Source: Primulina eburnea (lineage: Eukaryota > Streptophyta > Magnoliopsida > Lamiales > Gesneriaceae). From it: 64,000 bases of DNA. The stretch covers positions 41,212,682 through 41,276,681 of the forward strand of contig NC_133104.1 of NCBI RefSeq assembly GCF_022965805.1. The letters run 5' to 3'. This document shows positions 22,005 to 34,198 of the stretch, piece by piece. The position numbers were made by a program, and so were the translations under genes. A model generated the notes under the pieces. It made no database searches, was not told the DNA's origin, and saw only the letters and a list, made by a program, of their open reading frames with translations. The stretch's first letter is position 1, and every line of letters starts with the position of its first letter.

Positions 22005-22397
22005 TCTTTTATGTTAGATTTTATTAAATTGATATGATTATAGTATTGTTATTTTTGAGCCAGGGAAACGTATCAAACTCGATATTCAATCTCAAATATA
22101 GTGAGTTTAGATACAAAAATTGTAACTTTAAAAACATTTAAATAAATCAATTTTTTAAAAATTGTTTTTCCCCTTAAAAAAGCAGAAATGGTTTTGAGTT
22201 TGGATAAGTTAAACATTGCTTTGGTTTTTATTTTTAAATAGAAGTAGAAACAGAATATCAGAACTCAGAAAATCTGATTTCTAAAAAACATTTTAATAAG
22301 TGTATTTTTTTAAACAGTTTTTGTAATCAAATAATATTATTTTTTAAAAAATCTGGTTGTACTTGTAACATAGCATGACTAATTCATAGTAAATAAG

Positions 22398-22486
22398 TTT
22401 TTTTATGAGATAATATCACGAAATTTTCGTGAGTCGGATCAATCTTCCACATATTTATAATAAAAAATAATATTTTTTGTCTCACC
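22398..22486. repeat. Foldback repeat fragment, copy C
   Basis: TATGAGATAATATCACGAAA, then GTGAGTCGGATCAATC and AATAAAAAATAATATTTTT: half of the family unit, degenerate. Confidence 0.55.
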
Positions 22487-22842
22487 AAGTGGCTTCTGTA
22501 ACACGGTTTCCTTTAGATAATTCAAGCAGTTAATTAACCTTACATTGAAGCAATTTAAAAGTTTGCGCGTGGGGACCATTTGTTTTGCTTCATATTCGCA
22601 TTTGTTTGGTTAAATAATGGAATTTGCGCTACTTCGTAAACTGTAAGCCAATCTCTCTTCAGTCTTCTCCCACTTTGATCCCAACACTACCTCGTTGTTG
22701 TAATGCTAATTGCTACCAACCCAATACTGAAGCGCAAATCTCCATTAAATCCTCGATTTTTTTGTTTCAGAGAAACATTAAAGGCCGCGATTCTTGATCC
22801 GTTTTCGTGTCTAAATCCATGTGAAAGTTTCTTATGGAAATG
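22487..22842. other. Upstream region of the F-box gene
   Basis: Contains the probable promoter and first 5' UTR exon. No clear TATA box could be fixed. Confidence 0.4.
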
Positions 22843-23024
22843 GTAAGATTTTATCTTGCGCAGTCCCCTGTATTGCACTTTTTCCAGTCTTCCTGAATGA
22901 AAGAGAGAGATCTTTGAGTAAATCATTAAATTTTTTGAAGAAACTGTAATATATTTCGAAAAGTAAAGACAAGTTTCTCCAAAAGATGTAGTCAAAAAAA
23001 GCGCTTGCAAGAATCTTTTAACAG
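22843..23024 (+). other. Possible 5' UTR intron of the F-box gene
   Basis: GAAATG|GTAAGATT is a strong donor and CTTTTAACAG|AGCT a fair acceptor 43 bp before the start codon. If not spliced, the ATG at 22834 opens a short upstream frame. Confidence 0.35.
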
Positions 23025-23066
23025 AGCTAGAACGGCTAACAAGCAGTAAGAAAATAGGAGCAAAAA

Positions 23067-24197
23067 ATGTCAACTCTTCCGTTTGTTATAGTAGAAGACA
23101 TCCTCTGCCGCCTCCCTGTGAAGTCCCTTAAGCGATTCCGTTGTGTTGCGAAATCGTGGTGTTTCTTGATAGACAGTGAATATTTTATAAAACTGCACTT
23201 GCGTCGATCTATGATTACGAGTTCCAATCGTAATCTGATTCTTGGCGGCCTAGGTCTGTATTCGGTCGATTTGGATTCTCTCGACAAGGCCCAAGTTATC
23301 AGACCCCCGTTTTACTACAAAAGTGTTGATATTATCACCAATTCTTGCAATGGTTTGGTGGTTGTGATGAGTCAGCCTCCGGTTTTATGGAACCCCTTTT
23401 CAAGAAACTACAAGATTTTGCCCGATTCTGTGGTTGAATACCCTACCGAGCTGGAATCTTACTCCAAGACTGCATATGGGTTTGGTTATGATTCAACAAA
23501 CGATGATTATAAGGTTGTCAAAGTTGTGGAATTTAGGAATAAGATTAGTCATGCGTGGATGTGCTCTGAAACAAAGATCTACAGCACGAAATCGAATTCG
23601 TGGAAAAGGATAGAGGGCTTTCCTTATTCCCTCCCCTTCTTAAGGGGGCATTGGCGCGTGCATGTCAATGGGGCTTTGTATACGCTGGTGGAGGATCCTG
23701 AGCGCATACATTCGGGTGAATTTTTGAAAATAATGGCTTTCAGTGTGGAGACTGAGAAACATTTTGAAGAGCCGATGCCGCCCGGAATTCGGCTCAGGGA
23801 TGTTGGTGTGAATTTGGATGTGATTGGAGGGTGTCTCTCTGTTGTGTGCTCTAGAATATCACAGGTGACAATTTGGGTAATGAAAGAGTATGGTGTGAAG
23901 GAATCATGGACTACTTTGCTATCAATCAAATCTCCCTTAATCGACCCTCATGATTTTATGAAGCCATTGGTGTATTCGAGGGACGGAAATAAGATTCTTT
24001 TGAATTGTGATGATAAAAGACTTGTTTTGTATGATTTAAGAAACAAAACTGTTGAAAATGTTATTGTAGATGGCTTGCCTTTTGTGTTCTATGCTGAGGT
24101 TTGTGTTGAGAGTCTTGTTTCTATTGATGCACCGGACGAAGTCAAGAAACATGGGCCGCGGAAAAAGACGACAAGAAGGAGCTCCAATAAAAGGTAA
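23067..24197 (+). CDS. F-box protein with F-box-associated (FBA-type) domain, 376 aa
   Basis: Substrate-receptor subunit of an SCF ubiquitin ligase by family. The F-box is at residues 4-45 (LPFVIVEDILCRLPVKSLKRF, then CVAKSWCFLIDS); it would bind a SKP1/ASK adaptor. Residues about 75-310 carry the F-box-associated fold: NSCNGLVVV, LWNPFSRNYKILP, YGFGYDSTNDDYKVVKVV, IYSTKSNSWKRIEG, then an HVNGALYTLVED-type segment and a WTTLLSIKSPL segment. The C terminus is basic (KKHGPRKKTTRRSSNKR), a possible nuclear targeting signal. A single coding exon is usual for this family. The substrate is unknown. It resembles the CPR1/CPR30 and S-locus F-box superfamily, but I cannot assign a subclass. Confidence 0.9.
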   Translation: MSTLPFVIVEDILCRLPVKSLKRFRCVAKSWCFLIDSEYFIKLHLRRSMITSSNRNLILGGLGLYSVDLDSLDKAQVIRPPFYYKSVDIITNSCNGLVVVMSQPPVLWNPFSRNYKILPDSVVEYPTELESYSKTAYGFGYDSTNDDYKVVKVVEFRNKISHAWMCSETKIYSTKSNSWKRIEGFPYSLPFLRGHWRVHVNGALYTLVEDPERIHSGEFLKIMAFSVETEKHFEEPMPPGIRLRDVGVNLDVIGGCLSVVCSRISQVTIWVMKEYGVKESWTTLLSIKSPLIDPHDFMKPLVYSRDGNKILLNCDDKRLVLYDLRNKTVENVIVDGLPFVFYAEVCVESLVSIDAPDEVKKHGPRKKTTRRSSNKR

Positions 24198-25802
24198 AAG
24201 TGGCTGAAATCATGAGCATCAGTCACTTGGCTTGGGATAGATGCCATTCACTCATGGATTTTGTATGCCCTTGGGAGTTTTTACATACTTAAATTATATA
24301 TGTTTTCTCCCAACTTTAATTCGTTTATTTTATGGGTTACTTAGAGAAGTTTCTTCCATGTAGGTGGCATCCATGCCAAAGATGATCTGTGCTTTTCTGA
24401 TATCAATGGTCGGAGAGCAATTTAAATTTCTTAGATCCTAGAAAATATGGCATTCAAATCATCAACTTTATTGGACCTGAATTTTACCTCTCCTCTTTTC
24501 TCAGTGATGATTTCTTGGCCGAAGGATTCAAGTTGGTGCTCTGAGAAAAAAATAAATAAACTGAGTGGATCGTGCAAAATAGGTAAGGTAACGATTTTCC
24601 TACATTACCTTCATCTTACTAGTTGTTTATAATTCTAGAAGAAGCTATGATGAAATCTCGTTTGAATGCCTTCTATTTTCTTCTAACGAGGAATTGATAT
24701 TTTATTGAGATGGATGACAAGTGTTTGAATTTAACTGCAGGGTAGTCGAGGTGTCAAGGATATCTGGGAAGCTCGCTCTAATCTTCTGTCAAACACGAAA
24801 TTGTTTGTGATACTTTCACATGCGAATACTGGTTGTTTGATGAGCTTCAAGGAACAATACAGGTAAACTCAAGCTAGTAGCACAGCAGGCTGTGTGGTGT
24901 AAGTCGTTGTGAACATTTTGAAAGGAAATGAGCTTTTTCACCTGAAGCCAGAGACTCTCTTGATTGGTATTATACTATACTTGATGCCTCACAGGCTACT
25001 ACTCAAAGAAGTATACATGCAGCCAGCAAAAGCCGGCAACGACGAAGATTGGAGGTACCAAAATATATGCACGACCTTTTTTGAATCCTTGTTTAAGAAT
25101 TGAATCCGATACCGTGCTCTAGATTTACTGTGGAATGACTCTCTGTTGTTATCTATGTACGTACATGGTGCGGAAGTTTGATTGTGCTCATAGGTTTGTT
25201 AGGGAATTACAAGTATATATAAATGATAATTTTATAATTTTAATTCAATGATTTGATTTATGTGGAATAAATAATGATTTGATCAATGTCGGATAAGTAT
25301 TCAATAATAAAATTTCAACCAAACACTTGATTTGATTGAATTATTAATGATATCAAGCCAGCCAAAAAAAAAAGTGCAAATAAATAATGGATAAAAACTA
25401 TTGATAAATCTTATGGACGTCAGATTTCGGTCCAAACCTAAGTGTTGCCTTGACCGCTTGGCCCATCCAATATGAGACATGTCTCATGCGAATATGATGT
25501 CCAAGATAAAAGCAAAGATGTGAGCGACCTAATCGCTCGAAACGAAATATATGAATATACAAATATATATGTACATGCATGAACATGGATTGACGATCAT
25601 TGATCAACTGAAATCTCAAACTCAGCTAGTGCCAATATATGTAGTACACTCCTTTGTTGAATCAGTTAGTAGCTCCCGTACATGATAAGATCATGTACTT
25701 AAATGTCATTAATAATTGTAGCACGTTGCCCCGTAGAATCAGTTGGTTCCTCCCGATGCCCCGATCCTCCAAGAATAAGGCTATATCAAAAGATACCATG
25801 TT
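24198..25802. other. 3' region of the F-box gene and spacer
   Basis: Includes the 3' UTR, with a possible AATAAA near 24549, then AT-rich sequence. Short frames at 24447-24632 and 24909-25103 have no recognisable domain. Confidence 0.4.
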
Positions 25803-25807
25803 CAACA

Positions 25808-26403
25808 TGTTATACAAAATGTATGGAATAAACAGAAAGGTATACTAAAACCAACGAACTAGTAGTATGAACAAAATAGTAGCACAATGCTTAAAATAAA
25901 GCAAACCGAGGCCTGTATGAAAATACAGTGTCCTTAAAACAGATTCGTCCCCTCCGGGATGTGCTTCGAGGATGAACTTGGACGTCTGTTTCCCAGGATA
26001 CAACGGAACAACCAGCAGTGACTTAGCACGAGACACTACTACGACGAACTGAAAGCGTACCTTTACTTTATCACCGAGATTTAACGGAGGCAAATGAAAA
26101 GCTAACAAGATGAAATGCAAGAGAATACTTGAGAGAAAAGATTTTCATGTACTTGAATTGATGAAATGAGCACACTATTTATAAGCCCCCAAAAAGCATA
26201 CCAAGAGTCATGCAAGATTAATTAACTCAATTAATCTTCCCATTAACTCAAGAATATGAAGAGCCACAAGTTTTCAAGTAACTCAAGAATGTGGAAAGTC
26301 AAAAGACATTCCACAATAATGAGCCACAACCAACTCAAGAATGTGGAGAACCAAAAGGCACTCCCACATTCATGACATATAATTTTTATTCAAATTTCCA
26401 ACA
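25808..26403 (-). repeat. 3' LTR of copia element 2
   Basis: 596 bp, bordered outside by CAACA and inside by the purine tract at 26404-26414. A LTR-internal frame at 25845-26120 recurs in the other LTR and is not a gene. Confidence 0.93.
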
Positions 26404-26918
26404 ATCCCCCACATGAATGAAAATTGATATAAATCTCGGTGACAAAGTTCTACAGTTGAATCCTGCATAGGATAGGTAGGTGTTATCCTTTGAACCTTTC
26501 CTCATGAAATATATTTGCTTTACTAGCTGACCAGTAGACATGATGTCCTTGAACTGTTCTGTCATTTATGTAAATTAAGATATATTTCACACAAGACTCT
26601 CCCTGATACTATTCAGTTCTCATGATTGTGTTCGTTTTGGCCATGAACACACGCCTGGTTCTGCGAGAGGGTCTAGAATTGAGCCTTGCAATTCCTTCGA
26701 AGCGGCCCCACTTCTCTCTCACATAGGTGATTCTATATTCTTCTCATCAGAATCATTAAAAGCCGTAAGCTTATCCTCAACATTCACTGTTTCATAAAAG
26801 GAATGGACTAGGGATAACCCCCACGGTGATTCTCCAAATTAATGCGATTAGGTTGTCCCATTGAACCTAGTTCTTGGGATCTCCAGTCAGCGTAGGTTGG
26901 GTTTTCCTTCGCACCAAT

Positions 26919-29125
26919 TTATTCTATAGGCTTGAGCCCCATTCCCCTTGACATTTTCGCAACTAACTCTCTGTTTAACCCTTTGGTTAGCGGATCCGCT
27001 ATATTATCCTTTGACTTTACATAGTCCACAGAGATAACTCCAGTTGAGAGTAGTTGTCTAATGGTATTATTTCTACGACGTATATGCCTAGACTTACCAT
27101 TATACATATTATTTTGTGCCTTCCAATCGCAGATTGGCTATCACAATGTATGCATATAGCCGGCACAGGTTTTTCCCATCCTGGAACATCTTCTAAGAAG
27201 TGACGCAGCCATTCAGCCTCTTCACCACACTTGTCGAGAGCTATAAACTCAGATTCCATTGTGGATCTGGCTATTACAGTTTGTTTAGAAGATTTCCACG
27301 CAATTGCTGCACCTCCTAAAGTGAATATGAATCCACTTGTAGATTTTGAATCTTTCATATCAGATATCCAATTAGCATCACTGTATCCTTCAATAACAGC
27401 AGGATATCTTGTATAGTGCAGCCCATGATCACGAGTGTACCTTAAGTATCTTAGCAATCTGATAATTGATTTCCAGTGTTCAACTCCTGGATTACTCGTG
27501 AATCTACTCAATTTGCTTACTGCATAGGCTATGTCTGGTCTTGTACAACTCATTAGGTACATCAGACTTCCAATGACTCGAGAGTATTCTAATTGAGACA
27601 TACTCTCACCTCGATTCTTTGATAGATGTTGACTGGTATCTATCGGGGTTCTAGCCAATGCAGAGTCATCGTTATTGAATTTCTCAAGTATTTTGTCAAC
27701 ATAATGTGACTGACTTAGGACTAGCCCTTCTGATGTTCTATGGATTTTAATTCCAAGGATTACATCGGCTAAGCCCAAATCTTTCATGTCAAATCTTGAA
27801 TTCAATAACTTCTTGGTGGATTTGATCATCTTATCATTACTACCAATGATAAGTATGTCATCTACGTAAAGACATAAGATGACATATCCAAATTCAGTGT
27901 TATTTATGTATACACATTTGTCACATTCACTGAATTTAAATCCACTTTCTATCATGGCTTTATCAAATTTTTCGTGTCATTGCTTTGGTGCTTGTTTTAA
28001 GCCATACAGAGACTTCACCAGTTTACATACCTTATTTTCTTGCCCGGTCACAGAAAATCCCTCAGGTTGTTCAATGTAAATTTCTTCTTCTAAATCTCCA
28101 TTTAGAAAAGCAGTATTTACGTCCATTTGGTGTACTTCAAGATTCCGGAAGGCGGCAATCGCAAGTATCACACGGATAGAGGTTATTCTCGATACAGGAG
28201 AATATGTGTCAAAGTAATCAAGCCCCTCACGTTGATGGTAACCTTTAATTACCAATCTGGATTTATACTTATCTATTGTTCCATCTGATTTCTTTTTTCT
28301 TTTGAAAACCCATTTACAGCCTAGTGGTTTGCTTCCCGGAGGAAGATTTACTAATTCCCACGTATGGTTTTGTAAAATGGATTCCATTTCGGAATTGATA
28401 GCCTCTTTCCATAGAGGTCCCTCAGATGAACTAATTGCTTCCTTGAAGCTTTGAGGTTCACTTTCCATTATGAAAGTGATGAAATCCGGACCAAAGGATT
28501 TCTCAGTCCTAGCTCTCTTGCTACGTCTAGGTTCAATGTCTTGATGAAGCTCTTGTTCTTCATCAATTGTTTCATATAATCTTTTGGATGAACTTGGTTC
28601 TTCCTTAGATTTGCATGGAAACATGTGTTCAAAGAACGAAGCATTTCTTGATTCCATTATTGTATTCTTGTGAATATCAAGTATTTGAGATTCGTGTACA
28701 AGAAAACGATAAGCGCTACTGTTTTGAGCATATCCAATGAAAATGCAATCTACAGTTTTTGGTCATATCTTTACCTTCTTTGGAGTGGGTACTGCTACCT
28801 TGGCAAGGCACCCCCACACTCGCAAGTATTGGTAAGAAGGACTTCTACCTTTCCATAACTCGTATGGGCTTTTATCTAGCTTCTTTCGGGGCACCTTATT
28901 TAAAAGGTAATTTGCTGTTAGAACAGCTTCCCCCCACATGTTCTGTGGTAAACCAGAACTTAATAGCAACGCATTCATCATTTCTTTCAATGTGCGATTC
29001 TTTCTCTCTGCAATGCCATTTTGCTGAGGAGAATAAGGTGCAGTTCTTTCGTGTTTAATACCGTGTTGAGCACAAAACTCAGCAAATGGTGATTCATATT
29101 CACCTCCACGATCACTTCTTAGCAC

Positions 29126-29159
<34 letters not shown>

Positions 29160-30883
29160 CTCTTATATTGGACAAATTTGTCAATAGCTTCATCCTTACT
29201 TTTAAGGAGATACACATAACAAAATTTTGTGCTATCGTCAACAAAAGTAATGAAGTATTTATTTCCACCACGAGTTTGTACACCTTTTAAATCACATACA
29301 TCACTGTGAATTAAATCAAGCGGTTCACTATTTCTTTCAATAGTTCGAAAAGATGATCTTGTTAGTTTTGCCTCAACACACGTTTCACATTTGTGTTGTT
29401 TATCAATTTGGAATGCAGGAATGCTTTTCATGTTAATTAGTCTACGAATTGTATCGTAATTAACGTGTCCAAGTCTACCATGCCATAAACAAGAAGACTC
29501 AAGCAAGTAAGCAAAAGTATTAACTTTATTCATCACGGGCTTAATAGCCATTACATTTAGTTTGAATAAACCATTACAAACATAACCTTTGCCAACAAAC
29601 ATTCCACTCTTTGACAAAACCACCTTATCTGACTCGAAGACAATGCGGAAACCATGCTTGTTAAGAAGCGACCCGGACACCAAGTTCTTGCGAATGTCCG
29701 GTACATACAGCACATTGTTTAGAGTCAGTTCTTTTCCATATGTCATCTTCAGAACAACTTTCCCTTGACCCTTGATTTCAGAAGTGGCGGAATTTCCCAT
29801 GAACAGCTTTTCCCCATTCTCAGATTCCTCAAGAGTAGCAAACATCTCCTTGTCGGAGCAAACATGGCGAGTGGCACCAGTGTCGATCCACCACTCCCTG
29901 GTGTTCGAACCCACCAGATTAACCTCTGATATTACAGCACAGAGACTCATGTTCGAAACCTCATGAGCAATGTTCTCTACCACATTCGCCTCTCGGTTTC
30001 TCTTCGGCTTCTTACATTCAGATGCCTTGTGACCCATACCATCACAGTTGTAGCATTTTCCGGAGAACTTTTTCTTTGACACGCCTCCTTTGGGTCCTAT
30101 GTTCAACCTTTTGCTGGAGGAGGAAAATGTTCTCTTTTTCGAGCTTTGGCCATGCTCAACAACATTTGCCTTAGCGACAACAGGAGAAAATAATCGTCTT
30201 TCCGAACTCTTGTTGTCTTCCTCGATGCGAAGTCGAACAATGAACTCTTCAACATTCATCTCCTTTCGCTTGTGCTTCAAGTAGTTCTTGAAATCCTTCC
30301 AAGCTGGTGGTAGCTTCTCAACAATAGCAGCCACTTGGAATGATTCACTCAAAGTCATCCCCTCACCGTGAATCTCGTGAAGAATCACTTGTAGTTCTTG
30401 AACTTGACTGATGACCGGCTTTGAATCCACCATTTTGAAGTCCAGAAAGCGACCAACAAGAAACTTCTTGGCCCCGACATCCTCGGTTTTGTACTTTCTG
30501 TCAAGGGATTCCCACAGCTCTTTAGCCGTTTTCTTTTCGCAAAACACGTTGTAGAGCGAATCTGCTAATCCGTTTAGTACATAGTTTCGGCACAAGAAAT
30601 CAGAATGATTCCATGCCTCAACCGCACTAACAGATTCAACATCTCCCTCACCCTCGTTGAGTTTAGGAGCATCCTCCGTGAGGAATCTAGCCAGGTTCAG
30701 CATCGTCAAGTAAAACAGCATCTTCTGCTGCCACCTTTTGAAGTCCACACCAGTAAACTTCTCGGGTTTTTCACCGTGACTTGGTGGAACAGCAACCGCA
30801 GCAGCACGTGGGGTACCATGAGGGACAACTTGAGGAGGGACAACATGAACAGTTTCCCTTTGCACGTTAGTTTCAGTAGCCAT
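26919..30883 (-). pseudogene. Broken Ty1-copia Gag-Pol polyprotein of element 2
   Basis: ATG at 30883. Residues 1-706 read without a break: Gag ([17 protein letters not shown] near 43-59), CCHC knuckle [14 protein letters not shown] at 277-290, protease site DTGATRH at 334-340, pre-integrase HGRLGH, and integrase with [19 protein letters not shown] and [14 protein letters not shown] at 28763-28765 then stops the frame where the family has Gly. The same frame resumes at once through reverse transcriptase (VDVNTAFLNGD, YGLKQAPKQ) to a second TGA at 27977-27979, where the family has Trp. It resumes with [10 protein letters not shown] and RNase H ([18 protein letters not shown]) until a one-base deletion near 27110. 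The last 60 residues follow in another frame to 26919. All domains are recognisable, but no complete Pol can be made. Confidence 0.93.
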
Positions 30884-30923
30884 ATCTGAAACAAAACTCG
30901 TAATAAGTAATCTGTTTTAAGAT

Positions 30924-31519
30924 TGTTATACAAAATGTATGGAATAAACAGAAAGGTATACTAAAACCAACGAACTAGTAGTATGAACAAAATAGTAGCA
31001 CAATGCTTAAAATAAAGCAAACCGAGGCCTGTATGAAAATACAGTGTCCTTAAAACAGATTCGTCCCCTCCGGGATGTGCTTCGAAGATGAACTTGGACG
31101 TCTGTTTCCCAGGATACAACGGAACAACCAGCAGTGACTTAGCACGAGACACTACTACGACGAACTGAAAGCGTACCTTTACTTTATCACCGAGATTTAA
31201 CGGAGGCAAATGAAAAGCTAACAAGATGAAATGCAAGAGAATACTTGAGAGAAAAGATTTTCATGTACTTGAATTGATGAAATGAACACACTATTTATAA
31301 GCCCCCAAAAAGCATACCAAGAGTCATGCAAGATTAATTAACTCAATTAATCTTCCCATTAACTCAAGAATATGAAGAGCCACAAGTTTTCAAGTAACTC
31401 AAGAATGTGGAAAGTCAAAAGACATTCCACAATAATGAGCCACAACCAACTCAAGAATGTGGAGAACCAAAAGACACTCCCACATTCATGACATATAATT
31501 TTTATTCAAATTTCCAACA
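30924..31519 (-). repeat. 5' LTR of copia element 2
   Basis: 596 bp with a minus-strand TATAAATA box at 31292-31299. Followed outside by CAACA. Confidence 0.93.
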
Positions 31520-31587
31520 CAACATAATATGCGATGCCACATATATAACATGACAATATAAATATGCATCAGATGACAATTAATATA

Positions 31588-31694
31588 GGGCAAAAAACTT
31601 GTGTGAGATGGTCTCACGGGTCGTATTTGTGAGACGGATCTCTTATTTGGGTCATCCATGAAAAAGTATTACTTTTTATACTAAGAGTATTATC
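31588..31694. repeat. Foldback repeat, truncated copy D
   Basis: CTTGTGTGAGATGGTCTCACG through CTTTTTATACTAAGAGTATTA, then breaks off. The second arm is missing, replaced by the LTR-like sequence that follows. Confidence 0.8.
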
Positions 31695-32060
31695 ACCTAC
31701 ACATGCTTATAGCTTTCATCTATTATTCCCTGATTACAACTAAGGCTATGAGATCATACATTCGTTTGTCGAAATCCCTCTGGGGATGATCGCTTTGCCA
31801 CTCGATCTTTGATTTACCGACTATTCCAAGAGCATTTCGCCAGCTGCCCGAGCTTTCCAAAATGGCTAGAAATGCCTAGAAAACTATCAAGACTCGAGAG
31901 AGATTAAACTTGGTGTACTTGGAAATAAATCTCGCATGACCTATTTATAGGTGGAGTTTGGAATCTCGACTACGTGTCATTTTTCGCTTTGACACTTCAT
32001 CGGACAAGTGAGATCGGAAGCTTCAGTCCGGACCGTGTTACTTTGTTTAATAAAAATCCA
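31695..32060 (-). repeat. LTR-like or promoter-like fragment
   Basis: The minus strand has CACCTATAAATAGGTCATGC followed by a C/T-rich leader (TTTAATCTCTCTCGAG), as in U3-R regions of plant LTR elements. No partner LTR or internal region is seen in the window. A solo LTR fragment is likely. Confidence 0.3.
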
Positions 32061-32683
32061 AAAAAATAATATATTATGAATTTGATTTTTCTGTTACGAT
32101 TTGATAGAAATACAAATCACATGTGGACCACAAAATCAATATGATATCTGGATTCATTAATCCATGCTATCTGTCATCACATTCCATCAGAGTGTACCGG
32201 ACAACTTTGATTGAAGGCGGCTTCGGTTGAGTTTAAGTTCCGCTCGTTAAAAGTCTTTGTTTATATATTTTAGATTGTAATTGCGATCTCTACAAAAAAG
32301 TAATTTTAAGAATTATTTTTAACACATTTGCAAAGAAAAAAAATCTAAGAATCATCCAAAAAAGTTGCAAACACAAACAAATATGATCTATAAGAAGTAT
32401 ATGGACTCAAATTCAATGGAAAACTCTGCACTCTTAACTCAAATTTAACTTAAACCACAAGATATTTATATGATAAAAGCCCAATACAACTCATAAGATA
32501 TACTCATTCCACATGATTTTGGCTTCAGAAACACCAATACAAGAACCCTTTCAATATTATTAATATCAAGCCACAATCATACAAACAAAAGTACAGACAA
32601 ACAAATAGACACCAGATCACTCCGACTCTGGTACACAGCTTACAGATCCCAAAAGAACTCGAACACTGCATAACCTTCTTTAC
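32061..32683. other. Spacer and 3' region of the acidic-protein gene
   Basis: No other gene seen. The 3' UTR of the minus-strand gene at 32684 lies at its right end. Confidence 0.45.
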
Positions 32684-33577
32684 TCACTCCTCGCTTTCCT
32701 TAGCTGGAACTTTTTCAACCACCGCCGGTTCGGCCTCTTCCGGTGCTGGAGCCGCTGGTTCTTCGGTGGTGGCTTCTTCTGTTTGAGTCTCTTCGACAGC
32801 AGCAGGCTCTTCTGAGACCTCCACCTCAGTGGCTTCTACTTCTGGCTTTGGTTCCTCTGCAGGCTCTTCTGCATCAACTACCTCAGCTGGTTCTTCTGTC
32901 GGGTCTTCCTCGGGCTCGTTTTCTGGTGGTAATACTTCCACCTCTTCAGCCGCTACTGGCTCTTCCAGAACAGGTGGCGTGATCTCCACCTCCTCCACAT
33001 TTTCTGGGACGGTTTTCTCTACTGTCTCTGCCACTGGTGTTGGAAATGTTACCTACGATTTACAAACGTTTATCATCTCCCAAGGTTGTTAAATTGCACA
33101 GTTATTCTATATTTTGATAAGCCCATCCAAGAATCGGGTTGGCGTGAGTGAGATGTGTGGACTTAATTTGAAGTGAAGCTCGATTTTTTAAACACATAAA
33201 ATTTTAGTTCTTTTTTATAATTAATCCGGGAACAGATCAAACAGCGATCGTTCTTGAAATATAGTGGAAAATAAAGGAAATCAAACATAAAGATGTATAT
33301 ATACTTCGATCTAGCAAGCCATCAAATCTTGATTGGTGATATATATATGATCAAACACTCGTACTTCAAGATTATCATGCAGATCAAATATATTCATGCA
33401 ATAATTAGTTTGATACATCGCTTAGTGTCACAAGATGCAAACTTTATCATCCCAAACTCCATATATCCATCCACTAATCAAGATCTGAAAGTTTCAAAAT
33501 ATAGAAGTTTAATAACTTTCAAGAACTTGATCAAGCTAGAAACCATATATAATAATGGTTACCTCAGCTGTGGCCAT
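32684..33577 (-). CDS. Small acidic Glu/Pro-rich protein, two exons, 127 aa
   Basis: Exon 1 codes MATAE (33577-33563, donor GAG|GTAACC). Exon 2 is 33052-32684 after CGTAG. The phase fits, giving MATAEVTFPTPVAETVEKTVPE, then a strongly acidic low-complexity chain of EEP, EEPA and VEVxEE units to PAKESEE. There is no signal peptide, membrane segment, Cys or aromatic core; it is predicted to be disordered and highly negative. Plant proteins of this make-up, beginning MAT-E-V, are common, but I cannot assign a function. A clear TATA box 134 bp upstream of the ATG and a normal intron support a real gene. The antisense Ser-rich frame at 32829-33092 is a shadow of its codons. Confidence 0.8.
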
Positions 33578-33710
33578 TGTGTTTTGGGAAATGAGAGAGA
33601 ACTAAATGAAGAAGAGAGTAGTGAAAGTGAGGTGAAAACTAGAGAAAAAAGAAAGAGAAATACAAGTGATGTTTTGTAAAGGGGTGAAGAGAAATGATCA
33701 TTTGTAGGGC

Positions 33711-33718
33711 TATTTATA
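33711..33718 (-). promoter_or_regulatory. TATA box of the acidic-protein gene
   Basis: Minus strand CCTATAAATAGCCC. Predicted start near 33685 gives a 5' leader of about 105 bp, rich in CTTT/CTCTT. Confidence 0.65.
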
Positions 33719-34198
33719 GGGAAGAAAAACCATTAGTGTGAAAATAATAAATAAATGGGGCACAAAGTTTGGAAGCGATGAACATCATTAGCGGAGAAGA
33801 TCAGGGATGTAAAGTTTAGGTGGACCAAGCCGAGCGTTGCTCACTAATTTGGACAAAATATTCATTCAATTTACGTGTAATGCGTAAAAATTTGATTTTT
33901 TCAAATACTTCTTTAAATCACAAAAAAATTTCTACTAGACAGTCTCACCGATCAACATATGAAAAGTGTTACTAGTTAGGTTAAAAATATTATTTTTCAT
34001 TGCATGTATGAATCAGATATAAATCAGATATATATATATATTTTTTAAATATTTTCATATATGATATAAATTACATGTGATCCCTTTCATGTCTTCAAGT
34101 TCTTGAGGTCTCTATGTCAATAAATGTCTGGTTGTAGATGGTTAAATTGACTATCCATCGTCTCTATATTTTTCATATAATGTGTACAATTTGTGATC
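33719..34198. other. Spacer with a foldback fragment
   Basis: A degenerate piece of the foldback family (AGACAGTCTCACCGATCA, then a GAATCAGATATAAATCAG tail) lies near 33938-34030. Nothing else seen. Confidence 0.4.

Larger units (their letters stand above)
25808..31519 (-). mobile_element. Ty1-copia LTR retrotransposon (element 2), 5712 bp, young but coding-defective
   Basis: LTRs 25808-26403 and 30924-31519, each 596 bp with 3 mismatches (about 0.5%). Ends are canonical TG...CA (minus strand TGTTGGAAA...TATAACA). Target duplication CAACA lies at 25803-25807 and 31520-31524. The purine tract (minus strand ATGTGGGGGAT) is next to the 3' LTR. Directly after the 5' LTR the sequence is ATCTTAAAACAG, with no match to the usual initiator tRNA-Met site. 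Gag starts only 40 bp inside. The polyprotein carries two TGA stops and one single-base deletion, so the copy was probably disabled after or during a recent insertion. Confidence 0.95.

Noticed and set aside
24447..25103. Short plus-strand frames after the F-box gene
   Set aside because: No domain, splice support or composition bias; probably 3' UTR or spacer.
25845..26120. 91-codon minus-strand frame repeated at 30961-31236
   Set aside because: Lies wholly in the LTRs of copia element 2; duplicated because the LTRs are, with no gene features.
32829..33092. Ser/Gly-rich plus-strand frame
   Set aside because: Antisense of the Glu/Pro-rich exon (GAA/GAG codons read as TTC/CTC), with no independent features.
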